The notes: a model not told the origin generated them from the sequence alone. Counted from the stretch's first letter, positions 6,638-15,111 are shown. The stretch is DNA of 30,453 nt from an uncultured Adlercreutzia sp. (GCF_958431955.1 NZ_CAUASN010000033.1:1-30453); one strand, 5' to 3'. Program-made: numbers and translations.

Positions 6638-8521
6638 CTAGTCAGGCTCGGGGAAGTAGGAGAAGAAGCTGTCGTCGCTCATCGACCCGGAGGTGTCGGC
6701 ACAGTCCTCCACCATGCGTTTGAAGCTCTGGGTGAGCGGCGTGAGGTCCCCGCGCTCGGAGGGGGCCACCAGCAGCACGGCGGCCATGGTGCACCGGCCC
6801 ACTTCCCCGCCGTCGCCTTCCGGGACGATGCGGAAGATGCGGATGCCGGTCTTGCGCACGCCTTGGCCGCACCAGGCGAGCACGAGGGTGCGGTCGCGCA
6901 TGACCGAGAGCGTCCAGACGAGCCACGCGAAGTCGTCGGGCGCCAGATCGATGAGCTCGTCGGCGGCCAGGCGCCCGTGCAGGGCCGCCACGAGCCCCTC
7001 CGGCGAAGGCGCGGCGGGAAGGTTCGCCTGCTCCCAGGCCGCGCGTACCTCCCGGCCCCGCCGCCACAGCGGCACCGAGGCGATGATATGGTCGATGTCG
7101 GCCCGGCTCACACTCGGCGAGATGGTCACGCTCGGGAACCTCACATCGAGCGGCTCGAAGGACACGAGGAAGTCGAAGCGCTCGGCCAACGACGAGCGGG
7201 GCCCGGCCGCGGCGGCGGCCACCTCGTTTTCCGTCAGCACGTCGACCACCTTAAGGCGGCTCGACAGCTTCTCGATGCGGTGGGCGCCCCACAGGGCCAG
7301 ATCGATGCCGCAGTTCACCACGAGCCCCACCCGGTAGCAGCGCAGGGCGCCGGCCTGCTCCAAATAGTCGAGCAGCACGAGCACCAGTCGCGCGAAGTCG
7401 GGGGCGAACAGGTCGGCTTGGCGCAGCGAGGGCACCGCGGCGAGCACGGAGGCGATGAGGCACGCCCCGTCCATGGACTCGTACTTCACCAGCTCCTCGT
7501 TGGGGTTGGGGGCCACCAGCCCGCAGCTGCGGCGCGCAAGCCCGCTCTCCAGGAGGATGGCCAGAGGTTTGCGCATCTCGTCGGGCACCGGCGCCCCGAA
7601 GGCGGCCGCGAGGGCGGCGGCGATGTCATCCACCATCGCGCGGGCACCCTCGGTCGGCTCGTAGGCCTCCATGGCGGCCAGGCTCCACTGCCACGTGCAG
7701 CAGCTGGCCATGTCGCGCAGCAGCCCCATCTCGGCATCGCTCACCTCAAGGGAGAAGTGGCGCGCGAGGCGCTTCTGCAGGTAGGCGAAGAACGGTCCCG
7801 GCGCGCCGCTGTCGCGCCAGACGTCCAGGCCGTGGCCGAGCTTGATGCGCGTGATCATGATGCACAAGTACACCTCGAACTGCCACTGGGCGTTGCTGGA
7901 GAACTCGAAGCCGAGGTCGCGCTGCATCTCGCCGATGCAGCGGGCGAGGAACTGGCGGTCGTAGGGGTCGAGCGCGCCCACGAGCGACGGCATGATGCGG
8001 CGGCGCACGGCCGGGGCGGGAAACGAGAAGAGCATGGACATGATGAAGCCGCGGATGGTCCACTCGGGCCCCTCGACGGCGAGGGTCCGCCCGGCCGACA
8101 GGGACAGCCCGTTCATCTTGAGCACCCCCTGCCACCACCGCAGATCGGCCTGGATCTGCTGCTTGTTGCGGAACATGCGCCGCGCGAGCAGATCGGCGGT
8201 GTGCGGTCCGGGCTGGCAGGTGAGGGCGAGCATCTCCTGGCAGAGGCGCTCGTAGCGCGGATGCATCTCGGCCTCCGCCTCGCCGAGCAGGCGCACGATG
8301 CGGTCCTGCTCGCCGGCGGCCACGGCCAGGCGCAAGCCCGCCCCGCGCTGGCGCGCCACCCGAGAGGAGAGCCCCTCGTGGGCGAGCAGGGCGTTCAGGG
8401 CCTTCACATCGGTGCGCACCGTGCGATCCGAGCACCCCAGCTGACTTCCGAGCTCGCCGGCGGTCTGGTAGTCGCTGGCGTTCAGAAGGGCCCGCAAGAG
8501 CGCCCCCTGTCGGCTGTTCAC
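6638..8521 (-). CDS. BglG/MtlR-type transcriptional regulator with PRD and PTS EIIB/EIIA-like domains
   Basis: A 627-residue multidomain protein. An HTH_11-type winged helix (about 5-65, with TAGELGSQLGCSDRTVRTDVKALN) is followed by a second HTH-like region (100-165) and PRD-like helical regions (about 175-390, with FEVYLCIMITRIKLGHG). An EIIB-GatB-like domain spans 396-480 and keeps a Cys404 (VVNCGIDLALWGA). The last part, about 505-600, resembles EIIA-2 (GVRKTGIRIFRI) but lacks an obvious phosphorylatable His. It should be a DNA-binding activator rather than an RNA-binding antiterminator, because the N-terminus is HTH and not a CAT domain. A PTS phosphorelay input is the family norm, but no PTS genes are in the window. 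It converges on the amidohydrolase and diverges from MFS 2, so it is the obvious candidate regulator of both. Confidence 0.77.
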   Translation of the reverse strand: MNSRQGALLRALLNASDYQTAGELGSQLGCSDRTVRTDVKALNALLAHEGLSSRVARQRGAGLRLAVAAGEQDRIVRLLGEAEAEMHPRYERLCQEMLALTCQPGPHTADLLARRMFRNKQQIQADLRWWQGVLKMNGLSLSAGRTLAVEGPEWTIRGFIMSMLFSFPAPAVRRRIMPSLVGALDPYDRQFLARCIGEMQRDLGFEFSSNAQWQFEVYLCIMITRIKLGHGLDVWRDSGAPGPFFAYLQKRLARHFSLEVSDAEMGLLRDMASCCTWQWSLAAMEAYEPTEGARAMVDDIAAALAAAFGAPVPDEMRKPLAILLESGLARRSCGLVAPNPNEELVKYESMDGACLIASVLAAVPSLRQADLFAPDFARLVLVLLDYLEQAGALRCYRVGLVVNCGIDLALWGAHRIEKLSSRLKVVDVLTENEVAAAAAGPRSSLAERFDFLVSFEPLDVRFPSVTISPSVSRADIDHIIASVPLWRRGREVRAAWEQANLPAAPSPEGLVAALHGRLAADELIDLAPDDFAWLVWTLSVMRDRTLVLAWCGQGVRKTGIRIFRIVPEGDGGEVGRCTMAAVLLVAPSERGDLTPLTQSFKRMVEDCADTSGSMSDDSFFSYFPEPD

Positions 8522-8586
8522 CGTTGCCCACCTCCGTTTCGCCGCTCGCTAACCCGAGACCGTCCCGCGCCCGGAAAGGCGCGAAC

Positions 8587-8607
8587 CGACGAGCGATTCG
8601 CTCATCG
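8587..8607. promoter_or_regulatory. palindromic operator candidate at the regulator promoter
   Basis: CGACGAGCGA-T-TCGCTCATCG is a 10-bp inverted repeat with one mismatch around a single central base. It lies immediately downstream of a minus-strand TACACT -10 box (8613-8618), which puts it at about +1 to +20 of the regulator transcript. The position suits an autoregulatory operator. It also lies about 180 bases upstream of the divergent MFS 2 start. Confidence 0.4.
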
Positions 8608-8612
8608 AAACC

Positions 8613-8618
8613 AGTGTA
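8613..8618 (-). promoter_or_regulatory. -10 box of the PRD regulator gene
   Basis: TACACT on the minus strand, about 92 bases upstream of the ATG at 8521. No good -35 box is visible, which suits a promoter needing an activator. Confidence 0.35.
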
Positions 8619-8786
8619 GCGCCGCACAGAGCGCGCGAGGGCCACAGTCCCGTGGCAAGACGGCAACAGTTGGAAGAGAATCCTCGGGCCCGCCTCGCGC
8701 GCCCGCGCAGCTGCGGGACAATTACTGATCGGAATACTTCGCAAGATCGGCCGGCGTGCGCCGGCCAGCCCGTCGAGAGGTTCACC

Positions 8787-10466
8787 ATGGCGACTACGGT
8801 TCTTTCTGCCGGCCGCGCCGAGCAGCAGTCCCCCACCGCATCCAAAGCATCCTACGTGCCCCTGGCCGTGCTGGCCTTGGCCCAGATCGGCACCTCGAGC
8901 GACGGCGCGGCCATGAACCTGGCCACGGCGAGCCTCGTGGGGTCCCTCGGCGCCACCCTCGACGACATCCAGGTGGCCACGGCCCTGTTCTCGCTCATCG
9001 CCGGGGCCTTCATGATCGCCGGCGGCCTCATCGGCGTGACCATCGGCCTGCGCCGGGGACTGGCGACGGGACTGGCCATGGCGCTTATCGGCGAGCTCAT
9101 CGCCGCGCTATCCCCCAACATCGCGGTGTTCACCTGGGGCGGCCGCGTCGTCATGGCCCTCGGCGCGTGCCTTGTCACCCCGGCGGTGCTGGGGCTTGTG
9201 GCCGCGCTGTACCAGGGACGCCAGCGGGCCATCGCCTTCGGCACCATCGCCGGCGCCGCGGCGCTTTCCACCCTGTCGCCTCTGGCCTTGGGTGCGGTGA
9301 TGGACCAGGCCGGCTTCCGCCTCACCTTCGCCATCATGACCGTTTACTTCGCCATCGTGCTCTGCTGCACGCGGCTCGTGCCGGCCACCCCGCCGGCCGG
9401 GAAGCACGCCCGCTTCGACGTGGCCGGCACCGCCGTGGCCGCCCTCGGCCTGGGGCTCGCCCTGCTCGGCGTGTCGCACCTGTCGGACTGGGGCATCCTC
9501 GCCCCGCAGAAGCTGTGCCCCTTCACCGTGTTCGGCATGGCGCCCACCCTGCCGGCCATCGTGGTGGGCCTTCTGCTGCTCGGCCTGCTCGTGCCCACCG
9601 AGCGCCGCGCCGAGCGCCGGGGCAACCCGCTCATCCCCACGGCCTTCGTCACCTCCAAGGGCGTGCGCGCCGGCCTGGCCGCCGTGTTCGTGCCGTTCTT
9701 CTACATGGGCGCCGTGGGCATCCTGGCCACGCCCTACCTGCAGCTCGTCACCGGGTTCACGGCCCTGCAGACGGGCCTTCTCTCGCTGCTCTCGGGCATT
9801 CCCATGTTCCTTCTGGCCACCTTCCTGCCGAAGCTCGCGCCGCACCTGTCCTCGCGGCTCATCATCCGCGTCGGCTTTATCGCCCTCGCCTGCGCCTGCG
9901 CGCTGATGGCCCTCGGCGTCCAGCAGCACGGGGTCACGCTCCCGCTGTTCTTAGGAATGGCCCTCGGCGGCTTCGGAGTGGGCGCGGTGAACTCCCAGGC
10001 CAACAACGCCGTGGCCTGCTCGGTGAACCGCGAGGAGGCCGAGCAGTCCGGCGGTATCCAGGGCGCGGCCCGCAGCATCGGACTCGCGCTCGGCACGGCG
10101 CTTGCGGGCACGTGCCTTCTGCTCACCATGGCCGGCGGGTTCACGACGCTCGCCACCGAGGGCGGCGTGCAGCACGATCTCATGGCCGCCGCCACCGACC
10201 AGGCCTCCACCCTCATGTCCGACGACGCCTTCGACGCGCTCACCGGCCAGTGGGGGGCCGATGCGGATCAGGCCGCCAAGCTCGTGGAAGCGAAGTCGGC
10301 GGCACAGTCCAACGCCATGCGCCTCACCTTCGGCGCCCTCGGCTGCGTGGTGCTCTTAAGCCTGCTCACCACCCGCAACCTCGTGGAGACCGCCGTTCCC
10401 AAGAAACCGAAATCGGCCGGAAGCTCCCAGAAGGCCAAGCGAGCCGACAGCGCCGCCCGCGCCTAA
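8787..10466 (+). CDS. MFS transporter, DHA2-like, paralogue of the 3114-4799 product
   Basis: A 559-residue, about 14-TM protein aligned with the first MFS protein over its whole length. Shared landmarks are LALAQIGTSSDGAAMNLA near the N-terminus, ALSPNIAVFTWGGRVVM, the GRQRAIAFGTIAGAAALS loop-2 region, NSQANNAVACSVNREEAE and QSGGIQGAARSIG. The loop before the last TM (SDDAFDALTGQWGADADQ) is also shared. I chose ATG 8787 because GAGAGG lies 7 bases upstream; the longer open frame to 8652 looks non-coding. The C-terminus is Lys/Ala/Ser-rich (PKKPKSAGSSQKAKRA) where the paralogue is acidic, so the two tails differ sharply in charge. It is transcribed divergently from the PRD regulator. Substrate unknown. 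Confidence 0.87.
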   Translation: MATTVLSAGRAEQQSPTASKASYVPLAVLALAQIGTSSDGAAMNLATASLVGSLGATLDDIQVATALFSLIAGAFMIAGGLIGVTIGLRRGLATGLAMALIGELIAALSPNIAVFTWGGRVVMALGACLVTPAVLGLVAALYQGRQRAIAFGTIAGAAALSTLSPLALGAVMDQAGFRLTFAIMTVYFAIVLCCTRLVPATPPAGKHARFDVAGTAVAALGLGLALLGVSHLSDWGILAPQKLCPFTVFGMAPTLPAIVVGLLLLGLLVPTERRAERRGNPLIPTAFVTSKGVRAGLAAVFVPFFYMGAVGILATPYLQLVTGFTALQTGLLSLLSGIPMFLLATFLPKLAPHLSSRLIIRVGFIALACACALMALGVQQHGVTLPLFLGMALGGFGVGAVNSQANNAVACSVNREEAEQSGGIQGAARSIGLALGTALAGTCLLLTMAGGFTTLATEGGVQHDLMAAATDQASTLMSDDAFDALTGQWGADADQAAKLVEAKSAAQSNAMRLTFGALGCVVLLSLLTTRNLVETAVPKKPKSAGSSQKAKRADSAARA

Positions 10467-10657
10467 CCCCCACAAAAGAGAAGGGCCCGCACCCTCTGGC
10501 AAGACCGCGCGAGCGTCGGGATGAGGCGACCGTGCCTAGTAAGACAGGATCCTCGCGCTCGCTCGCTGCCTATTGCGCACAAGATGAGCAGCACGGACGG
10601 AGAAGCCGCTCGAACAGAGCCGGTGCCTTCCCCTCCCCTTCCCCATCTCCTATCCGC

Positions 10658-10689
10658 AAAAAAGGGAACCCGCCGAGGCGGGTTCCCTT
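10658..10689 (-). terminator. intrinsic terminator of sstT
   Basis: A nearly perfect 13-bp stem (10662-10674 with 10677-10689) closed by a tight CGAG-type loop, followed on the minus strand by six T residues. It is 28 bases past the sstT stop codon and is the strongest terminator in the window. The stretch 10467-10657, between the MFS 2 stop and this hairpin, has no gene I can support. Confidence 0.9.
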
Positions 10690-10716
10690 GGGTTCGGACG
10701 ATATGTCGTCGGCAGG

Positions 10717-11976
10717 CTAGTCGAGCTCGTCGGCCGAGAAGGCGTCCTGGCCGAGGTGCACTTCCTTGCCCTCCTTGATGAGCTGGCGGTACTCGGCCGT
10801 CGCGGTGAACACCACGTCGGAGGACGAGTTCAGGCCGGTCTCGCAGGAGTCCTGGATCACACCGATGATGAAGCCGATGCCCACCACCTGCATGGCGATG
10901 TCGTTGTTGATGCCGAACAGCGCGCAGCACATGGGAATGAGCAGAAGCGATCCGCCGGCCACGCCCGACGCGCCGCAAGCGGAGATGGAGGCCAGCACGC
11001 ACAGGATGACGGCCGTGACCGGATCCACTGCCAGGTTGATGGTCTGGCAGGCGGCCATGGTCATCACCGTGATGGTGACAGCCGCGCCGGCCATGTTGAT
11101 GGTGGCGCCCAGCGGGATGGACACCGAGTAGTTGTCCTTGTTCAGGCCGAGCTTGCGGCACAGCTCCATGTTCACCGGGATGTTGGCGGCCGAGCTGCGG
11201 GTGAAGAACGCCGTGAGGCCCGAGTCCTTCAAGCAGCGCAGCACGAGCGGATAGGGGTTGTGGCGCGTGCACACCCACACGATGAGCGGGTTGGTCACCA
11301 GGGCGATGACGAGCATGCAGGCCACGAGCACCAGGATGAGGTGGCCGTACTCGGTGAAGATCTCCAGGCCGGAGGTGCTCACTGAGGTGTACACGAGACC
11401 CAGGATGCCAAAGGGCGCGAGGTTGATGACCCAGCGCACCGCCTTGGACACGGCGTCGGAGATGTTGGTGAACAGCTCCTTGGTGCGGTCGCTCGCCGCG
11501 CGCAGGGCGATGCCGAGCACCACGGCCCAGGCCAGGATGCCCACGTAGTTCGCGTTCATGAGGGCGTCCACCGGGTTGGCCACCACGTTCATGAGCAGCG
11601 TGGTGAGCACCTCGCCGATGCCCTCGGGCGCAGCCTGCTCCACCATGGACGAGGTGTCCAGCGTGAGGCTCGAGGGGAAGATCTCGCTGCCGATGAGGGC
11701 CACGATAGCCGCCACGAAGGTGCTGACGACGTACAGGACGATAACAGTCTTCATGGTGCCGGCGCCCTGGGCGTTGCACAGCGCGCTGATGACCAGGAAG
11801 AACACGAGCACCGGCGCCACGGCCTTCAGGGCGCCCACGAAGAGCGAGCCGAGCAGGGTGATGACGTCGTTGCCGGGGATGATCAGGGCGAGGATAACGC
11901 CGATCACGAGGCCAACGAGGATGCGCTTGATAAGGCTGACCTCGTTGTACTTCTTCAAAACTGCGGGAACTGCCAA
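10717..11976 (-). CDS. sstT: serine/threonine:sodium symporter SstT
   Basis: A 419-residue DAACS-family transporter that imports serine and threonine with Na+. It matches SstT of enterobacteria closely in length (about 414) and in motifs: LVGLVIGVILALI near the N-terminus, FVGALKAVAPVLVFFLV, SNPIDAL-like NPVDALMNANYVGILAWA, and the signature AFFTRSSAANIPVNMELC. SVSIPLGATINMAGAA (the re-entrant/TM7 region), SACGASGVAGGSLLLIP and GFIIGVIQDSCETGLNSSSDV complete the match. The start is TTG at 11976: AAGGAG lies 7 bases upstream and the next residues (AVPAVLKKYNEVSLIKRIL) fit. The longer frame to 12195 would run through the tRNA-Leu gene. No promoter or terminator is visible in the 81 bases between tRNA-Leu and this gene, so it may be co-transcribed with the tRNA. 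Confidence 0.93.
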   Translation of the reverse strand: MAVPAVLKKYNEVSLIKRILVGLVIGVILALIIPGNDVITLLGSLFVGALKAVAPVLVFFLVISALCNAQGAGTMKTVIVLYVVSTFVAAIVALIGSEIFPSSLTLDTSSMVEQAAPEGIGEVLTTLLMNVVANPVDALMNANYVGILAWAVVLGIALRAASDRTKELFTNISDAVSKAVRWVINLAPFGILGLVYTSVSTSGLEIFTEYGHLILVLVACMLVIALVTNPLIVWVCTRHNPYPLVLRCLKDSGLTAFFTRSSAANIPVNMELCRKLGLNKDNYSVSIPLGATINMAGAAVTITVMTMAACQTINLAVDPVTAVILCVLASISACGASGVAGGSLLLIPMCCALFGINNDIAMQVVGIGFIIGVIQDSCETGLNSSSDVVFTATAEYRQLIKEGKEVHLGQDAFSADELD

Positions 11977-12057
11977 GGTGATTCTCCTTTTCCTCGCGCG
12001 CCGCCCGAAAGCGCCGCGTGCCAACCGCGCGGGCCGGATGCCGCACGGCACAAGAGG

Positions 12058-12143
12058 TGGTGCGGGCGAAAGGACTTGAACCTTCACGGGGGTTGCCCAC
12101 CAGAACCTAAATCTGGCGCGTCTGCCAATTCCGCCACGCCCGC
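12058..12143 (-). tRNA. tRNA-Leu(UAG)
   Basis: The minus strand folds as a class II tRNA. The acceptor GCGGGCG pairs with CGCCCGC, followed by A73 and an encoded CCA. The anticodon stem CCAGA/TCTGG holds the loop TTTAGGT, giving anticodon TAG, which reads CUA and other CUN leucine codons. A long variable arm (GTGGGCAACCCCCGT region) and a T arm with GGTTCAAGTCC complete it. It is 81 bases upstream of sstT on the same strand. Confidence 0.95.
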
Positions 12144-12185
12144 ACATCCGAACTTGTGGCGAGAAGTTCCGCGCCACGTCAGGTA

Positions 12186-12220
12186 ATAATAGCAAAGATG
12201 CGCCGCTGACAGCGGGTCAA
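12186..12220 (-). promoter_or_regulatory. possible promoter of tRNA-Leu (and sstT)
   Basis: A TATTAT -10 box (12186-12191) with a CTGTCA -35-like box 15 bases upstream. A better TTGACC hexamer at 12215-12220 is 23 bases away, too far for normal spacing. Transcription would start about 36 bases before the tRNA. Confidence 0.35.
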
Positions 12221-12283
12221 TGGCCGATCGGTTCCCCAGGCGTGCCCATGGGCGCCTGCGGAGCCGCAGACGGCCACGAGAAA

Positions 12284-12309
12284 AGAAAGAACCCGCCGAA
12301 GCGGGTTCT
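12284..12309 (-). terminator. intrinsic terminator of tRNA-Asn
   Basis: A perfect 9-bp stem AGAACCCGC (12288-12296) with 12301-12309, closed by a stable tetraloop that reads TTCG on the minus strand, followed by a T-rich tract (TTTCTTTTCTC). It lies 10 bases past the tRNA-Asn 3' end. Confidence 0.85.
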
Positions 12310-12318
12310 GCAAGTTTC

Positions 12319-12393
<75 letters not shown>

Positions 12394-12430
12394 ATGTCGG
12401 CGGGGCTTCTCGCCCTCAGCGCAAGATAGA

Positions 12431-12458
12431 ATTATACCGAAGCACCACGGGTTTGCAA
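12431..12458 (-). promoter_or_regulatory. promoter of tRNA-Asn
   Basis: TTGCAA (-35, 12453-12458), a 16-base spacer, and a consensus TATAAT (-10, 12431-12436). Transcription would begin about 30 bases upstream of the mature tRNA 5' end. This is the best sigma-70 type promoter in the window. Confidence 0.75.
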
Positions 12459-12501
12459 GAACTTTTTTGCCCGGATGCAAAATCGGCTTCGTGCGGCACC
12501 C

Positions 12502-14862
12502 TTACGCGCGCCGCACCAGGTAGCAGTGGTGGATGCGGGGGTTGCGCTCGAAGTCGTGCGGAATGGTGCTCGCCGTGATGTCCTCGATCTGCACGCCCGC
12601 GCGCGCCAGCGTCTCGGCGTCGGGCTTGAAGGTGCGCAGGTTGCACGAGAACACCGCCACGCCCTCGGGCGCGAGCAGACGAGAGACGCCGATGAGCAGC
12701 TCGGCGTGGTCGCGCTGCACGTCCCACGTGCGCCGGCCCATGGCCTTGGAATTCGAGAACGTGGGCGGGTCCACGAAGATAAGGTCCCACTGGCGCCGCT
12801 CGCGCCGGGCCTCCTGGATCCAGCGCACCACGTCGGCGCGCACGAGCTCGTGACGCGGCCGGCGACCGGCGCCACCGCGAGACGCCCCGCCGCGGCCGTC
12901 CCGCTCAGAGGCGAGGGCGGCGGGAAAGCCGTTGGCCTCCAGGTTGCGGCCGGCCCAGTCGAGGTAGGTCTGGGAGAGGTCCACCGTGGTAGTGGACGCC
13001 GCGCCGCCGGCCGCCGCATGCAGGGTCGCGACCCCCGTGTAGGCGAACAGGTTCAGGAAGCGCTTGCCCTCGGCCATATCCCCCACCATCTCGCGGGTCA
13101 GGCGGTGGTCGAGGAAGATGCCCGTATCGAGGTAGCCGCCCAGATCGATCTCGCAGAGCAGGCCGTCCTCGGTCGTATGGGTCACGTAGCTGCGGCCGCC
13201 GGCGTCGCGGTACTGGCCGCCGCCGCGGGCCCGCACGCGCGCCTTGGAGAAGACGTGGTCGGGCCGGATGCCGAGCACTGCGGGCACCACGGCGAGCACG
13301 TCCTCGAAGCGAGCGCGGGCCACGGCCTCGTCCACCGACTTGGGCGCGGCGTACTCGGCCACGTGGGCGTAGAGGATGCCCTCGGATTCCGCCGCGCCCT
13401 CGTACAGGTCGATGGCGCAGGCGTACTCGGGCAGGTCGGCGTCGTAGAGGCGGTAGCAGCGCACGCCCTCGCGCGCGGCCCACTTACGACGCTCGCGGGC
13501 CACCTTGCGCAGGCGGGCGGCGAACTGGGCCGCGCCGGCGTCGTTCACCTCCACGGAAAGCTCGGTGCCCCCGGCGGGGTTGGGCACGGCTATGGCGACC
13601 GGCTCCCGCGGGGGCGCGTCGAAGGCCTCGATGACGGCCTCGGTGCGCCCGGCTCCGATGGCAAGCCGCTTGCCCGGCGCCGAGCCGAAGCGCGACGCGA
13701 ACGCGCCAGGACCCGTGAAGCCGAAGCGCGAGCCGGCCGGCGCGCGCCGCGCGGCGGCCACGCAGGCGGCCTGCTCGGCCACGGCGCGGGCGTCATCGTC
13801 CCGGGAGGGCGGCGCCGCGTTCGCGACGATGAGCGCCGCGCCCTCCCCCGCCGTGCGGGCCACCGCGCAGGCCAGGCGCTCCTCCACCGCCGCCGCAGCG
13901 TCGCCCGCGGCCGCCTCCACGCTGGCCACGGCCCGAAGGCCTGCGGCCCGCAGGTGCTGGCGGGCGCGCGCGATGGCCGGCGACGACTCCGAGAGCCCCA
14001 CCACGACCACGCTCTCCTGATCGGGCGCCTCCGAGGCCGCGCGAATCGTCCGCTCGGCACCGAGCACGCGCTCAAGGCCCGCTTCCAGGCGGTCGTCGGC
14101 CTCGGCGAGCATGTCGTCCCACGCCTCGGCGTCGGTGCAGGCCCAGCCGGAGAAGCCCCAGCGGTCGCGCACGAGACCGGGTGCCTGGTCCACGAGCATC
14201 CCCGCCGCCTCGCACACGAGGATGCCGTCGTCGGCAGCCGGATCGATAAGGCCCCAGCCCTCCTTGAGCAGCGCGCCCGCATCGAGCGCGGCCAGAAGCG
14301 CCGCGGCCTGGGCCACGGCCACGGGGGCATCGGCCCCGTCGCGGTCGTCCAGGTAGCTGCGGCGCGAGAGCGAGCGGCCCGACAAATCCAGCGACACCGT
14401 CGCGCGGGCGCCCTTCAGGCGCACCTCGATGAGCGCGTCGGGGCTCGCTGCATCCACGTCGGGGCGGCTTCCCCGCGCCTCGACCAGGCGGTCGCACAGG
14501 GCGTCTTTCACCTTGAGGGCCGTGAACTGGGTGTTGCGCAGCTCGTCATTGGTGCCGTGGGCCCGCACGGCGATACTGGCGCCGGGCGCGATCTCGTCCT
14601 CCCAGGCAAGCTCGTACACCCCGGTGTACAAGGCCTCGGCGTCGCGGGCGCCCACGCGGCCCACCACCGTGTTCACACGGCCGGCCAGCCGCGACCACAG
14701 GCACACGCGCAAGCCCGCAGCCGGCTTCCCGTAGAAGGCTGCGCCGCCGGCCAGCGGCCGCACCTTGCGCACCCCGAGGCCTCGCAGCTCGTCGGCCAGA
14801 AGGCCCTCCACGCCCGGCGGGCATGTCGCGAAGAACTCGATTGCGTCTCTCTCGTCAACCAC
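12502..14862 (-). CDS. rlmKL: 23S rRNA methyltransferase of the RlmKL type with a degenerate RlmL domain
   Basis: A 786-residue protein with the bifunctional RlmKL layout: THUMP region (about 10-160), RlmL-type Rossmann domain (170-430) and RlmK domain (500-786). In E. coli the halves make m2G2445 and m7G2069. The RlmK half is intact: FLNLFAYTGVATLHAA, TTTVDLSQTYLDWAGRNL, DLIFVDPPTFSNSK and VQRDHAELL. In the RlmL half the SAM motif DPMCGSGT is replaced by DPAADDG (207-213) and the catalytic NPPYG by NAAPP, so only RlmK activity is likely. An Arg/Gly-rich insert sits in the RlmK domain (ERDGRGGASRGGAGRRPRHE). I chose GTG 14862 because GGAGGA lies 8 bases before it; an ATG 15 bases upstream has no ribosome binding site. 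The best alternative is a monofunctional RlmK-like enzyme. Confidence 0.87.
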   Translation of the reverse strand: MVDERDAIEFFATCPPGVEGLLADELRGLGVRKVRPLAGGAAFYGKPAAGLRVCLWSRLAGRVNTVVGRVGARDAEALYTGVYELAWEDEIAPGASIAVRAHGTNDELRNTQFTALKVKDALCDRLVEARGSRPDVDAASPDALIEVRLKGARATVSLDLSGRSLSRRSYLDDRDGADAPVAVAQAAALLAALDAGALLKEGWGLIDPAADDGILVCEAAGMLVDQAPGLVRDRWGFSGWACTDAEAWDDMLAEADDRLEAGLERVLGAERTIRAASEAPDQESVVVVGLSESSPAIARARQHLRAAGLRAVASVEAAAGDAAAAVEERLACAVARTAGEGAALIVANAAPPSRDDDARAVAEQAACVAAARRAPAGSRFGFTGPGAFASRFGSAPGKRLAIGAGRTEAVIEAFDAPPREPVAIAVPNPAGGTELSVEVNDAGAAQFAARLRKVARERRKWAAREGVRCYRLYDADLPEYACAIDLYEGAAESEGILYAHVAEYAAPKSVDEAVARARFEDVLAVVPAVLGIRPDHVFSKARVRARGGGQYRDAGGRSYVTHTTEDGLLCEIDLGGYLDTGIFLDHRLTREMVGDMAEGKRFLNLFAYTGVATLHAAAGGAASTTTVDLSQTYLDWAGRNLEANGFPAALASERDGRGGASRGGAGRRPRHELVRADVVRWIQEARRERRQWDLIFVDPPTFSNSKAMGRRTWDVQRDHAELLIGVSRLLAPEGVAVFSCNLRTFKPDAETLARAGVQIEDITASTIPHDFERNPRIHHCYLVRRA

Positions 14863-14982
14863 GGATCGCTCCTCCATGCAAAGTCGTTTTGAAAAAATGG
14901 CCAAAAAGCACCTCGAGTGCGCGCAGGAACCCCTCTCTGCGACGAGATCTGGCGCCCTGAAGGGCGTTTCGATGCAGATCAG

Positions 14983-15018
14983 GCGTCGGAATATGCCGAG
15001 AACGGCATATTCCGACGC
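14983..15018. repeat. perfect 16-bp inverted repeat upstream of rlmKL
   Basis: GCGTCGGAATATGCCG (14983-14998), a 4-base AGAA spacer, then the exact complement (15003-15018). Neither strand has a T tract after it, so it is not an ordinary terminator. It is about 120 bases upstream of the rlmKL start and downstream of the rpoD terminator. It may be an operator, an mRNA-stabilising hairpin or a small repeat element. Confidence 0.7.
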
Positions 15019-15111
15019 GATGGGAGCGCAGTCGAGGCTGTTTTTGGCCACAAAATGAAATCGGCTTGCCGAAACCGCCCATCTCGGCCCGCCGAAGCCG
15101 CCCATCATAAG

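Noticed and set aside
14863..15108. N-terminal extension of RlmKL to an ATG at 15108
   Set aside because: It contains the 16-bp inverted repeat and gives a peptide unlike any RlmKL start; the GTG at 14862 has the ribosome binding site.
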